A stretch of DNA of 64,000 nucleotides from Mycolicibacterium arabiense (GTDB lineage: Bacteria > Actinomycetota > Actinomycetes > Mycobacteriales > Mycobacteriaceae), in the NCBI RefSeq assembly GCF_010731815.2, contig NZ_AP022593.1, positions 1,612,001 to 1,676,000 on the forward strand, given 5' to 3'. The position numbers and the translations under genes are program-made. Of this stretch, positions 29,452 to 38,119 are shown one piece after another (position 1 is the first letter of the stretch; every line of letters begins with the position of its first letter). The notes under the pieces are model-generated. The model worked only from the letters and a program-made list of their open reading frames with translations. It searched no databases and had not been told where the DNA came from.

Positions 29452-31031
29452 CAGCCCGCCGACAGTTCGAACAGCCGCAGCGAGTTTGGGTTCGTCACGA
29501 CGTGCGCCTGCTCGACGCCCTTGAGCCAGGGTTGGGCGACCACGAAGTCGTCGACGTCGGCCATGTTGAGCCAGCACCCCGTCTTGATCGCCTCCTCGGC
29601 AGCGGTCGAGAACGGTTCCGAAGCACCGGTTTTCAGGCCCTCGGCGAGCGCGGCGGTGACGGGTGGGGCCGAGCAACCGAGGTAGTTCAGGCCGCCGTCG
29701 GGGTCGAACGAGATGTGTCCCCAGGTGTACGGCGACGGGGCGTCCGGCCACGCGGTGGCGGAGAAGATCTCCGGTGCCGACTGCCCGTCGGTGCCGATCC
29801 AGCCGTAGATCTCCGACGTCGGGTAGCTCTGCACCTTGGCGGTCAGGCCGGCCGCGGCGAGCTGCGTCTGGATCAGGTTGCTGATCAACTGGTTGTCCGG
29901 GTTCGACGAGTCGTAGCCGATGGTGATGGACTTCTGGTCCGGCGGTAGGCCCGCGGCCACCCCGCTGAGTACCGACGGGTCGTGGGTCACGTTCTGCTTG
30001 GCGAACTCCGGGGCCATCATGTTCGGCGGGTACACCTGTTCGGCCTTCTTGCCGCGGCCGAAGTAGGTCTGCTTCACCAGGGCGTCGACGTCGATGGCCT
30101 GCATCACGGCGTTGCGCTTCGCGGGGTCGGTGAGCATGCCCTTGTGCGGGTTCAGGTACAGGTAGTTCGACATCATCGTCGGCAGCGAGTAGTGCGCGTA
30201 CTTGTCGTCGTTCAGGTACTGCTCGACGGCCGAGGACGGCAGGTCGTGCAGGATCGCTGCGATCTGCCCGTTGTTGAACTGCAACTGCTGGGCGGAGACA
30301 TCGGTGATGACGGGGATCTCGACCTGCTCGAAATACGGCTTCTCACCCCAGTACTGGGGGTAGGCCGCCAGCGCGTAGCGCGAGCCCACCTCGGCGGCGG
30401 TCAGGGTGTACGGGCCGGTGCCGAGGTCGTGATTCGTGAGATAGGCCTGGGCGTTGTCGCCGCCCCCGTTCTTCTTCAACCCCTCGGGGCTGACCATCCT
30501 CGGGCCGTACGGCGAGGCGAGGTAGTCGAGGAACGCCGAGTTGGGTGCCTTGAGCGTGATGGTCGCGGCGAAATCACCCTGGGTGGTCACCGATTCGACG
30601 TCCTTGACCATGTACGCCGGACCCTGGTCGACCGCCAGACGACGGTCGAAGGACGCCTTGATGGCCGCCGACGTGAACGGCGTGCCGTCGTGGAACGTGA
30701 CGCCCTCGCGCAGCTTGAACGTGAACACCCGGTGGTCGGGCGATTCGGTCCACTCGGTGGCCAGCAGCGGTTCGATCTCGGGCTTCTCGGTGCCGCCCTT
30801 GTACTGCAGCAGACCCTCGTAGAGGTTGGTGGTGAGCAGCAGACCCTGACCGGCGTAGAAGATGTCGGGGTCCGGCGGCTGCCCCGGGTCCTGCAGGAAC
30901 GACACGTGCAGCACCTTGTCGGTGGGTGCGGCGTTGGGTGCGCCGCCGCCCGAATCGGAACCGCCACATGCGGTGAGCGCCAGCACTGTCGCCGCGCCCA
31001 GTGCGAGGGCGGCGCGCAACGGCTTCTTCAT
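29451..31031 (-). CDS. ABC transporter substrate-binding lipoprotein, SBP family 5
   Basis: A 526-aa lipoprotein: MKKPLRAALALGAATVLALTAC with lipidated Cys22, then a family 5 (peptide/nickel/opine) binding fold. HVSFLQDPGQPPDPDIFY, the family strand FTFKLREGVTFHDGTPFTSA (~105) and LDYLASPYGPRMVSPEG (~170) are clear. It works with the two permeases and the fused ATPase at 31679-35553. A related binding protein lies at 53732-55294. Gene overlaps of 1-4 bp on both sides place it mid-operon. The ligand is probably a ureide, guanidine compound or related nitrogen source (inference). Confidence 0.9.
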   Translation of the reverse strand: MKKPLRAALALGAATVLALTACGGSDSGGGAPNAAPTDKVLHVSFLQDPGQPPDPDIFYAGQGLLLTTNLYEGLLQYKGGTEKPEIEPLLATEWTESPDHRVFTFKLREGVTFHDGTPFTSAAIKASFDRRLAVDQGPAYMVKDVESVTTQGDFAATITLKAPNSAFLDYLASPYGPRMVSPEGLKKNGGGDNAQAYLTNHDLGTGPYTLTAAEVGSRYALAAYPQYWGEKPYFEQVEIPVITDVSAQQLQFNNGQIAAILHDLPSSAVEQYLNDDKYAHYSLPTMMSNYLYLNPHKGMLTDPAKRNAVMQAIDVDALVKQTYFGRGKKAEQVYPPNMMAPEFAKQNVTHDPSVLSGVAAGLPPDQKSITIGYDSSNPDNQLISNLIQTQLAAAGLTAKVQSYPTSEIYGWIGTDGQSAPEIFSATAWPDAPSPYTWGHISFDPDGGLNYLGCSAPPVTAALAEGLKTGASEPFSTAAEEAIKTGCWLNMADVDDFVVAQPWLKGVEQAHVVTNPNSLRLFELSAG

Positions 31032-31678
31032 CGGACGGCTCCTTCGAGGACGGGCGTTGCGGCGGGGGCGAGTGCGGCAAAGGCCTTGAGGATTTCGTCG
31101 GTGGTGCGCATCGCGCCGGTCTGCAGGTACTCCATGGCGTCCAGGGCCGCGTCGTGGCGGTACTGGGTCGAGCCGCCCACGCAGTCGGTGACCACGCGCA
31201 CGTAGAAGTCGCGCTGGTGTGCGTCGGCGAAGGTGTAGTGCACGCACACGTCGGTGAGCCCGCCGACGAGGATCAGCGTCGACGCCTTCAACCCGGACAG
31301 CACGATCTCGAATTCCGTTCCGATGAAACCGGAGTAACGGCGCTTGACGATGTGGAACTCGTGGTTGGGGCCGTCGAAGTTCGGCAGCAGCGCGGGGTGC
31401 AGAGGCGTGCCGGGCCTGCCGTCGACGCAGTGCTCGCCCTCGACACCGTCGAGTTCGCGTCCGAAGTCGATCCCGCTGGGGCGGTGCACCTCCTGGAAGA
31501 ACACGATGGGGATCAGGGCCGCCCGCGCCGTCTCGATCAGGCGCTGGGCCCGCTCGATGCGTCCGTCGTAACCCGGCATGTGCTCGATGCCGACTTCCTC
31601 GGCGGGCATGTCGCCGGCTTCCTGCATGTCGACGACGACCAGAACGGGGTTGCCCACGATGAGTGGCTGTTTCGGCAC
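31028..31678 (-). CDS. Isochorismatase-fold cysteine hydrolase
   Basis: A 216-aa member of the cysteine hydrolase branch. Catalytic Asp in VLVVVDMQEAG (~18), Lys in HIVKRRYSGF (~112) and nucleophilic Cys in VGGLTDVCVHYTFADA (~144) form the triad. Enzymes of this branch cleave ureido and carbamoyl compounds (N-carbamoylsarcosine, ureidoacrylate, biuret, oxamate). It lies between the permease genes and the binding-protein gene, overlapping the latter by 4 bp, so it may process the imported compound. The exact substrate cannot be read. Confidence 0.88.
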   Translation of the reverse strand: MPKQPLIVGNPVLVVVDMQEAGDMPAEEVGIEHMPGYDGRIERAQRLIETARAALIPIVFFQEVHRPSGIDFGRELDGVEGEHCVDGRPGTPLHPALLPNFDGPNHEFHIVKRRYSGFIGTEFEIVLSGLKASTLILVGGLTDVCVHYTFADAHQRDFYVRVVTDCVGGSTQYRHDAALDAMEYLQTGAMRTTDEILKAFAALAPAATPVLEGAVR

Positions 31679-32683
31679 TTATCCTCCTATGACTGCGATG
31701 CGTGGATCAGCGGCGGCCTGCAACAGGTCGACCGCCGTGTTGATGAACACGTAGAGGGCGCCGAGCATCAGGGTGACGCCGGCGATGGCTGGGAAGTCGG
31801 CGACGGGGATGCTCTGCGCGATGTACTGGCCGATGCCCGGCCAGCCGAACACCTGCTCCACCACCAGGACGCCGGAGAACATCAGGCCCACTTGCAAACC
31901 CGTCATCGACAGCGCGGCGCCGACGCAGTTGCGCAGGACGTGACCGGCCATGATCCGGCTCTCCGAGAGTCCCTTGGCGCGGGCCGTGCGTGCGTAGTCG
32001 CTGTCGATGTCCGAGAGCAGGCTGCTGCGCAGCACCCGGCCGATGGCGACCGCGGGGCCGAGCGCGATGACGCAGGCGGGCAGGATCAGGTGGTGCAGGG
32101 CGTCGGCGACGACGTCGAACCGTCCGTTGAGCAGGCCGTCGACCGTCAGCAGCCCGGTGGGCCCGTCGGGAGGGTTGGGTATCGCCAGGCGGCCGTTGGC
32201 CGGTACCCAGCCGAGGTTCTGGTAGAAGACGATCAGGCCGAGGATGCCGAGCAGGAACATCGGCGCCGACGATCCGGTGAACAGCACTGCGCGCAGTACG
32301 CCCGCGCCACGCCACTTCAGCGTCGTGCTGAATGCCAGCAGCACCGCGAACACGATCGCGATCGCCATCCCGAAGAGGGCCAATTCCAGTGTGGCGGGCA
32401 GAAAGTCGCCCAGATCCGACAGCACGGCGTGCCGCGTCCGGTACGACGTGCCGAGATCACCACCGACGGCGCCGGTGAGGTAGTTCCAGAACTGGACGAG
32501 AATCGGCTCGTTGAGGCCGAGCGCCTCACGCCGCGCGGCCACCGCTTCTGCGGACGCCTGCGCACCGAGCTGCGCCTTGACGGGGTCGAGTGGTGAGACG
32601 TGCTGCAGGATGAACAGCACGCCGGTCAGGGCGACGAGGATCGCCACCATCGCGCCCAGCCGGGTCGCCACGAACGTCTTCAT
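31679..32683 (-). CDS. ABC transporter permease, DppB/OppB type
   Basis: A 334-aa permease with six hydrophobic spans. It starts MKTFVATRLGAMVAILVALTG with the usual DppB N-terminal region and has the LGLNEPILVQFWNYL periplasmic segment. The cytoplasmic EAA-like loop reads DYARTARAKGLSESRIMAGHVLRN (~225), followed by VVEQVFGWPGIGQYI. It forms the membrane channel with the DppC-type subunit encoded just upstream (4-bp overlap). Its stop abuts the hydrolase start. Confidence 0.93.
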   Translation of the reverse strand: MKTFVATRLGAMVAILVALTGVLFILQHVSPLDPVKAQLGAQASAEAVAARREALGLNEPILVQFWNYLTGAVGGDLGTSYRTRHAVLSDLGDFLPATLELALFGMAIAIVFAVLLAFSTTLKWRGAGVLRAVLFTGSSAPMFLLGILGLIVFYQNLGWVPANGRLAIPNPPDGPTGLLTVDGLLNGRFDVVADALHHLILPACVIALGPAVAIGRVLRSSLLSDIDSDYARTARAKGLSESRIMAGHVLRNCVGAALSMTGLQVGLMFSGVLVVEQVFGWPGIGQYIAQSIPVADFPAIAGVTLMLGALYVFINTAVDLLQAAADPRIAVIGG

Positions 32684-33552
32684 CGGGACCCCTTCATGAG
32701 ATTTCGTAGGCAATCCCCCGCCACGTTGCCGATTAGCGCCAGCACCAGGACGCCGATGCCTGGCATCACCGGAATCCACCACTGCTGCAGGAAGTAACTG
32801 AGGTTGCGGGCGGAGTCGGCGCCGAGCTCCGGTGCGGGAGCGGACTGCCCGAGTCCGAGGAACGACAGCGCGGCGAGCGTCAGGATCAACGTTCCGATGT
32901 CGAGGCTGGCCGCCACGATCGCATTGGGCACCGCACCCGGGAGCAGGTGGCGCCGGGCCAGGCGGATCGGGCCGACCCCGGCCAGCTTGGCCGCCTCGAC
33001 GTGTGGTCGCGCCGCCAGTCGTACGACCTCGCCACGGACCAGCCGGGCGTAGAACGGCCACCACACGATCGACACCGCGATCAGGGTGTGCACGAACCCG
33101 GGTCCGAGCGCTGCGACCACCGCGATGGCGAGAACCGGTGCGGGCAGGGACAGGAACGCGTCGGTGATCCGCATCAGCACGGTGTCGACCCAGCCGCCGA
33201 CCGTGCCGGCGATCAGGCCGACCAGCCCGCCGATGAGCAGGCCGATCGCGACCACCACCAGCGCGGCGAACCAGCTCGAGCGGGCGCCGTAGAGCACGCG
33301 GGACAAGATGTCGCGGCCGATGCTGTCGGTGCCGAGCAGGAACCCGCCCTTGCCCGGTGCCTGCAGCGGCATGCCCGCGGGCGTCAGCGGGTCGTAGGGG
33401 GCGAGCACGGGGACGGCCAGGCAGACCAGGGTCACCACGATCACCATCGAGAAGCCGACCCAGCTGACGATGCTCGACGTCGACTCGGGCAGCGAGAAGA
33501 CCCGGCGTGAGCCACCGCGCACCAGCGGGGCGGCGGGTAGGGCGATGGCCAT
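32680..33552 (-). CDS. ABC transporter permease, DppC/OppC type
   Basis: A 290-aa permease. FLLGTDSIGRDILSRVLYGARSSW (~75) is the DppC hallmark, and the EAA-like loop is PHVEAAKLAGVGPIRLARRHLLP (~190). It pairs with the DppB-type protein. The ATG follows the fused ATPase gene stop directly, and its stop overlaps the next start as ATGA, so stoichiometric coupled translation is expected. Confidence 0.93.
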   Translation of the reverse strand: MAIALPAAPLVRGGSRRVFSLPESTSSIVSWVGFSMVIVVTLVCLAVPVLAPYDPLTPAGMPLQAPGKGGFLLGTDSIGRDILSRVLYGARSSWFAALVVVAIGLLIGGLVGLIAGTVGGWVDTVLMRITDAFLSLPAPVLAIAVVAALGPGFVHTLIAVSIVWWPFYARLVRGEVVRLAARPHVEAAKLAGVGPIRLARRHLLPGAVPNAIVAASLDIGTLILTLAALSFLGLGQSAPAPELGADSARNLSYFLQQWWIPVMPGIGVLVLALIGNVAGDCLRNLMKGSR

Positions 33553-35553
33553 CTAGAGGGCCCTCCGTTCGACGCACGCCACCTGGTGCGGATTGCCGGG
33601 GCTACCTTCGAGGCGGACGTCGAGTTCTTCGCCGCCGCACGCGTCGACCGAGATCGGGCACCGCGGGTGGAACGCGCATCCCGGCGGCGGGGACAGCGGG
33701 CTGGCGGGTTCGCCTGCGAGCATGCGTGATTCGCGGCCGAGGTCGGGGATGGAGTCGACCAGCGCCTGGGTGTAGGGGTGCGCGGGGTTGCCGATGACCC
33801 GTTCGGCCGGACCGACCTCCACGATGCGCCCGAGGTACATGACGGCGATGCGGTCGGCGACGACACGGGCCACGGACAGGTCATGGGTGACGAACACGAC
33901 CGACATGTCGAGACTGCGGCGCAGGTCGCCGATCAGATTGAGCACCGATGCCGCCAGTGACACGTCGAGCGCGCTGGTGGGTTCGTCGCACAGCAGGACC
34001 GACGGTGGCACCACCGTGGCGCGCGCCAGCGACACCCGCTGACGCTGCCCGCCGGAGAGTTGGCTGGCGCGGGACTTCGCGACGTCGCCGGGCAGCCCGA
34101 CGCGCTCGAGCACCTCGACGACGGCGGCCTGGCGCTGCTTGCGTGACATCGAGGTACTGCGTAGGCGTTCGGCGATCAGCTCGCCGACCGACATCCACGG
34201 GGTGAGCGAGGCGCCCGCGTCCTGGAACACCATCTGCGGACGTTCGCCGTCGGCGAGTTCGACGGTTCCCGAGGTCGCCTTCTCCAGTCCGGCGATGACG
34301 CGCAGCAGCGTCGACTTGCCCGACCCGCTCTCGCCGACGAGGGCGACCGATTCACCGTGTCCCACGCGCAGCGTCACCCCGCGCAGCGCCTGCAGTTTCC
34401 CGCCGCCGTCGTTCGAGCGGTCCAGCCATCGCCGGGTCACCGCGAAGGTCTTCGTGACGTCCTGCAGCACCACCGACGGAGGGTGCGCGGCGCGCTCCAC
34501 CTCGGGGTACGGCTGCGCGGTGTTGGTGGTCGCTGCGCCGAGTCCTTCGGCGACGGCGTCGAGCGGTCGGATGCACGCGCTGACCCGGTCCGGTTCCACG
34601 GGGATCGGCGCGGGCGGCGCCTTGGTGCAGTCGTCGGTGGAAAGCGCGCAGCGCGGGACGAACGCGCAGCCCGGCAGCGGGGTGACCGGGCTGGGCACCG
34701 ATCCCGCGAGGGCGGCGAGCTTGCGGTCGCGTGCGGTCTCGAGCGTGAGCCGGGAACGCAGCAGGCCGTGGGTGTAGGGATGCGCGGGCCGGCCGAGCAC
34801 CTCTGCGGCGGGGCCGATCTCGGCGATGCGGCCGGCGTAGAGCACCGCGATGCGATCCGAGATCTGGGCTGCCACACCGAGGTCGTGGGTGATCAGCACG
34901 ATGCTGCAGCCGATCTCGTCGCGAAGGCGCTGAAGCAACCGCAGCACCTGGGCCTGGACGGTGACGTCGAGCGCGGTGGTGGGCTCGTCGGCGATGATGA
35001 GTTCGGGGTCGCCTGCGATGGCGATGGCGATCATCACCCGCTGGCGGAGCCCGCCGGAGAGTTCGTGGGGGTAGGCCCGCATCCGGCGCTTCGGGTCGGG
35101 GATGCCGACCGCGGTGAGCAGCCGCAGGGCGTCGTCGTCGCTGCCTGCCGCCTCCGCGACCTGCCTGCCGATGCGCATCGTCGGGTTCAGTGACGTCATC
35201 GGGTCCTGGAACACCGCGCCGAGGTCGAGCCTGCGGACCTTGCGCAACGCCTTCGGGTCACCGTCGACCATGTCGGAGCCGGTCACGCGCACGGCGCCGT
35301 CGACCTTGGCCGCCTTGGGCAGCAGACCCAGCATCGTGAAGCCCAGGACACTCTTGCCGGAGCCCGACTCCCCGACCAGGCCGAGGATCTCGCCCGGTGC
35401 GATGGTCAGTGACACCCCGCGCAACGCGTGCACGTCATGGCCGTTGCGGCGGAACGTGACTCGCAGATCGCTGACGGTGGCCACGGCGTCGGGGATCGCC
35501 GGCACCTCGGGGTGCTCTGCGGCTACGTCCACTGCGGAAGCGGCGATGCCCAT
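33553..35553 (-). CDS. Fused dual ATP-binding protein of the ABC importer (DppD-DppF type)
   Basis: A 666-aa protein with two complete nucleotide-binding domains. Domain 1 has Walker [50 protein letters not shown] and the family CxxxC-type tail. Domain 2 (from ~residue 380) has [32 protein letters not shown] and [13 protein letters not shown]. It powers the importer. It is the first gene of the operon: the ATG at 35553 is preceded by GGGAG and sits 36 bp from an AmtR-type palindrome. Confidence 0.93.
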   Translation of the reverse strand: MGIAASAVDVAAEHPEVPAIPDAVATVSDLRVTFRRNGHDVHALRGVSLTIAPGEILGLVGESGSGKSVLGFTMLGLLPKAAKVDGAVRVTGSDMVDGDPKALRKVRRLDLGAVFQDPMTSLNPTMRIGRQVAEAAGSDDDALRLLTAVGIPDPKRRMRAYPHELSGGLRQRVMIAIAIAGDPELIIADEPTTALDVTVQAQVLRLLQRLRDEIGCSIVLITHDLGVAAQISDRIAVLYAGRIAEIGPAAEVLGRPAHPYTHGLLRSRLTLETARDRKLAALAGSVPSPVTPLPGCAFVPRCALSTDDCTKAPPAPIPVEPDRVSACIRPLDAVAEGLGAATTNTAQPYPEVERAAHPPSVVLQDVTKTFAVTRRWLDRSNDGGGKLQALRGVTLRVGHGESVALVGESGSGKSTLLRVIAGLEKATSGTVELADGERPQMVFQDAGASLTPWMSVGELIAERLRSTSMSRKQRQAAVVEVLERVGLPGDVAKSRASQLSGGQRQRVSLARATVVPPSVLLCDEPTSALDVSLAASVLNLIGDLRRSLDMSVVFVTHDLSVARVVADRIAVMYLGRIVEVGPAERVIGNPAHPYTQALVDSIPDLGRESRMLAGEPASPLSPPPGCAFHPRCPISVDACGGEELDVRLEGSPGNPHQVACVERRAL

Positions 35554-35588
35554 GGAACTCCCGGTGGTGTGTTCGGATGCCTGCTGGC

Positions 35589-35602
35589 CTGTCAGTTGAC
35601 AG
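35589..35602. promoter_or_regulatory. AmtR-type box 1 (ABC/ureide operon side)
   Basis: CTGTC-AGTT-GACAG, an exact match to the CTGTC-N4-GACAG operator described for M. smegmatis AmtR. It lies 36 bp upstream of the ATPase gene start and 94 bp from the second box. Confidence 0.8.
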
Positions 35603-35627
35603 TTTTCCGGCGTCGCGGCCCCGGTGG

Positions 35628-35643
35628 GTGTCGCTGGCGTAAC
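35628..35643. promoter_or_regulatory. Possible GlnR element 1
   Basis: GTGTC-GCTGGC-GTAAC. On the minus strand it reads GTTAC-N6-GACAC, one base off the GTnAC-N6-GnAAC pattern of mycobacterial GlnR sites. It starts 39 bp from AmtR box 1, the same offset as in the carboxylase promoter. Confidence 0.4.
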
Positions 35644-35679
35644 CAAATGACGGCTCGCGTAACCGATGCGTATCGCGCG

Positions 35680-35699
35680 TTTCTGTCGTGTGACAGAAA
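35680..35699. promoter_or_regulatory. AmtR-type box 2 (amtR side)
   Basis: TTTCTGTC-GTGT-GACAGAAA, a perfect 8+4+8 palindrome containing CTGTC-N4-GACAG. It lies about 45 bp upstream of the regulator's start, so autoregulation is likely. Confidence 0.8.
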
Positions 35700-35744
35700 C
35701 GGTAGGGCTACCGCATCGGGCTTTCCATGGTCCACGATGGGTGC

Positions 35745-36434
35745 ATGCCGCTCACCCGGGCCGGGCGTCCCCGACTGCACGACCAGAGACGTCCGGGCAC
35801 CACCGCCCGCGACGAAATCCTGGATGCCGCAGGCGAATTGTTCACCACGCTGGGCTACACGGGCACGTCGACGAGGTCGATCGCCGAGTCGGTCGGGATC
35901 CGGCAGGCCTCGCTGTACCACTACTTCAAGACCAAGGACGACATCCTGTGCGCGCTGCTGGGCCAGACCGTGGCTCCCACGCTGTCGTTCATCCCGAACC
36001 TGCTCGGCGCCGAACCCGCGTTGTCGGCGGCCGAGCATCTGCACGCTCTGGCAGCCTTCGACGGTGACCAGCTGCTGTCGGGTCAGTGGAATCTCGGTGC
36101 GCTGTACCTTCTTCCGGAACTGCGCGACGCCCGGCTCGAGCCGTTCTGGTCCGACCGCGAGCGGCTGCGGCTGCACTACCTGGCGCTCAGCAGCGCGGTC
36201 GTCGACCAGACCGGCGTGCACCAGGCCGCCGCCGATCTGCCGTTCCGGCTCGTCGAGTCACTGGTGAACATGTGGACGGTGCCCGAGGGTCCCGAACGCT
36301 CGGCGCTGCCCATCCACGTGGCCGATGCCTGCCTGCGGGTGCTGGGCATCCCCGACGAAGCCACGCCCGCGGTGCGGCAGCGCAGCCTGCGCGAGGTCGA
36401 GCGCTACGCCCGGGACGGGGCGGCTTCGGCGTAG
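35745..36434 (+). CDS. amtR: AmtR-type TetR regulator of nitrogen-source genes
   Basis: A TetR-family protein (229 aa from the ATG at 35745; an ATG 18 bp upstream is possible). The helix-turn-helix reads FTTLGYTGTSTRSIAESVG then IRQASLYHYFKTKDDIL. It stands between two minus-strand operons whose promoters carry CTGTC-N4-GACAG palindromes, the operator known for AmtR in M. smegmatis, where AmtR represses a urea-degradation operon. The AmtR call rests on this context plus fold, not on an alignment. Its end overlaps the convergent allophanate hydrolase gene by 31 bp. Confidence 0.8.
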   Translation: MPLTRAGRPRLHDQRRPGTTARDEILDAAGELFTTLGYTGTSTRSIAESVGIRQASLYHYFKTKDDILCALLGQTVAPTLSFIPNLLGAEPALSAAEHLHALAAFDGDQLLSGQWNLGALYLLPELRDARLEPFWSDRERLRLHYLALSSAVVDQTGVHQAAADLPFRLVESLVNMWTVPEGPERSALPIHVADACLRVLGIPDEATPAVRQRSLREVERYARDGAASA

Positions 36435-38119
36435 CGCAGGTAGCTCGGCCAGTCGCCGAACTGCGAGATGTCGGCACCGTCGCGCCAGGCGTCGAGAGCA
36501 CAGCCGAACCCGACCACCTCGGTGCCGTCGGCGAGCGTGACGCGGCCGAGCGCCATCGGTGCGGGCAGCGCGGCGAGGAACTCCCCCAGCATGGCCGTTC
36601 CGACCAGCCACAGCTCGCCGCCGATCGACGTGCCGTCCTCGGCCCCGACCCGCATCAGGCCCGGCTTGGGCGGCGTGGTGTCCAGCCGCGCGAAGCGGTA
36701 CAGCGGCGCCGTCCGCGCCGGGCCGAGCCAGCGTGCCCCGCGGTCGGTCAGCTGCCAGGCCAGGGGCTGACCGCGCAGATGAGCGCCCACCACCATCAGT
36801 GGCGTCGCGGAAAGCCCTGCCCGCGTTGGCCAGGGCGCACGGGTCGTGTCGCCGGATCCGGTGAGCAGCCGCGCCACGTCCAGCGCGACGGCGTCGGCTC
36901 CTGACCGCGCCACGACCGTGACGCCGAACTGATCGTCGCCGGCTGTGCCCGCCGGCACCGCGACCGCGCACATGTCCATGAGGTTGCAGAAGTTGGTGTA
37001 GGTGCCGAACCGGGAGTTGACGACGATCGGGTCGTCCGCGACCTCGGCGATCGTGGGATGTTCGGTGGTCGTCGGGACGAGCAGCGCATCGCAGTCACCG
37101 AGTTCGGCGAGTGCCACGGCGGTGAGATCGCGCAGGCGGACGCGGTCGCGCAGCAGCGCGGTGGCAGGCACCGAGCCTGCGGCCGCGACGATCGAGCCGA
37201 CGATCGGGTCCACCTCGGCGCGGTGCGCGTCGACGAACTCACCGACCGCTTCGTGCCGTTCGGCGACCAGGCCACCGTCGTAAAGCAGTCTCGCGGCCTC
37301 GAGAAACGGGGTGAGATCGATCTCCCGCAGTGTCGCACCGGCTTTCACGAGCCGATCTTTGGCCTCGCCGAATGCCGCCCGCCAGGAGCCCGACAGTCCC
37401 GGCAGCTCCCGCGGGACGGCCACCACCGGCGTCTGTGGCGCGGACAGCGGCGCGTCGGGCGGGAACGGTCGCGTCCCGGGCCCGCCTGCCATTACCCCCA
37501 TCACCACGTCGGCCGTGTCGAGGTCGCGTGCGAACACCGTCACGCAGTCATAGGAACGGCAGGCGGGCACGACGCCCTCGGTCGGTACGACGCCCAGGGT
37601 CGGCTTGATGCCGACGATGCCCTGCAGCGCCGCGGGCACCCTGCCCGATCCCGCCGTGTCGGTGCCGATCGCGACGTCCACCAGGCGCAGCGACACCGCG
37701 ACCGCGGATCCAGAACTGGAGCCGCCGGAGATGCGGTCGGGCCTGCGCGAGTCGCGCACGGCCCCGTGCGGGCTGCGCGTCCCCACCAGGCCGGTGGCGA
37801 ACTGGTCGAGGTTGGTGGCGCCGATGACGACCGCGCCTGCCTGCCGCAGGCGTGCGACGACGGGGGCATCGGCGGCGGCGGGCGCCGACGCGTAGGTGGG
37901 GCAGCCCGCGGTGGTCGGCAGCCCGGCGACGTCGACGTTGTTCTTCACCGCCACGGTCGTTCCGGCCAACGGCAGGTCGTCCCCCGCTGCGACCGCGGCG
38001 TCGACGGCGGTGGCATCGGCGAGCGCATCGGTCAACGGGCGCAGGAAGATCCAGATCTCGGGTCGGTTGGCCGCCTCGATCGCGGCGTACGTCGCGCGGA
38101 CCCGTTCGACGGCCGTCAT
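36404..38119 (-). CDS. atzF: Allophanate hydrolase
   Basis: A 571-aa amidase-signature enzyme. The Ser-cisSer-Lys triad is K59 (VAVKNNVD), S134 (SGGSSSGSA) and S158 (GTDTAGSGRVP). The C-terminal ~130 residues (LMVVGAHLRGQPLAWQL to VVGFGCALDAWRDG) are the AtzF-type second domain, which completes allophanate breakdown. It converts allophanate to ammonia and CO2 after the carboxylase step. It overlaps the carboxylase gene by 4 bp and is the last gene of its operon. Confidence 0.96.
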   Translation of the reverse strand: MTAVERVRATYAAIEAANRPEIWIFLRPLTDALADATAVDAAVAAGDDLPLAGTTVAVKNNVDVAGLPTTAGCPTYASAPAAADAPVVARLRQAGAVVIGATNLDQFATGLVGTRSPHGAVRDSRRPDRISGGSSSGSAVAVSLRLVDVAIGTDTAGSGRVPAALQGIVGIKPTLGVVPTEGVVPACRSYDCVTVFARDLDTADVVMGVMAGGPGTRPFPPDAPLSAPQTPVVAVPRELPGLSGSWRAAFGEAKDRLVKAGATLREIDLTPFLEAARLLYDGGLVAERHEAVGEFVDAHRAEVDPIVGSIVAAAGSVPATALLRDRVRLRDLTAVALAELGDCDALLVPTTTEHPTIAEVADDPIVVNSRFGTYTNFCNLMDMCAVAVPAGTAGDDQFGVTVVARSGADAVALDVARLLTGSGDTTRAPWPTRAGLSATPLMVVGAHLRGQPLAWQLTDRGARWLGPARTAPLYRFARLDTTPPKPGLMRVGAEDGTSIGGELWLVGTAMLGEFLAALPAPMALGRVTLADGTEVVGFGCALDAWRDGADISQFGDWPSYLRYAEAAPSRA

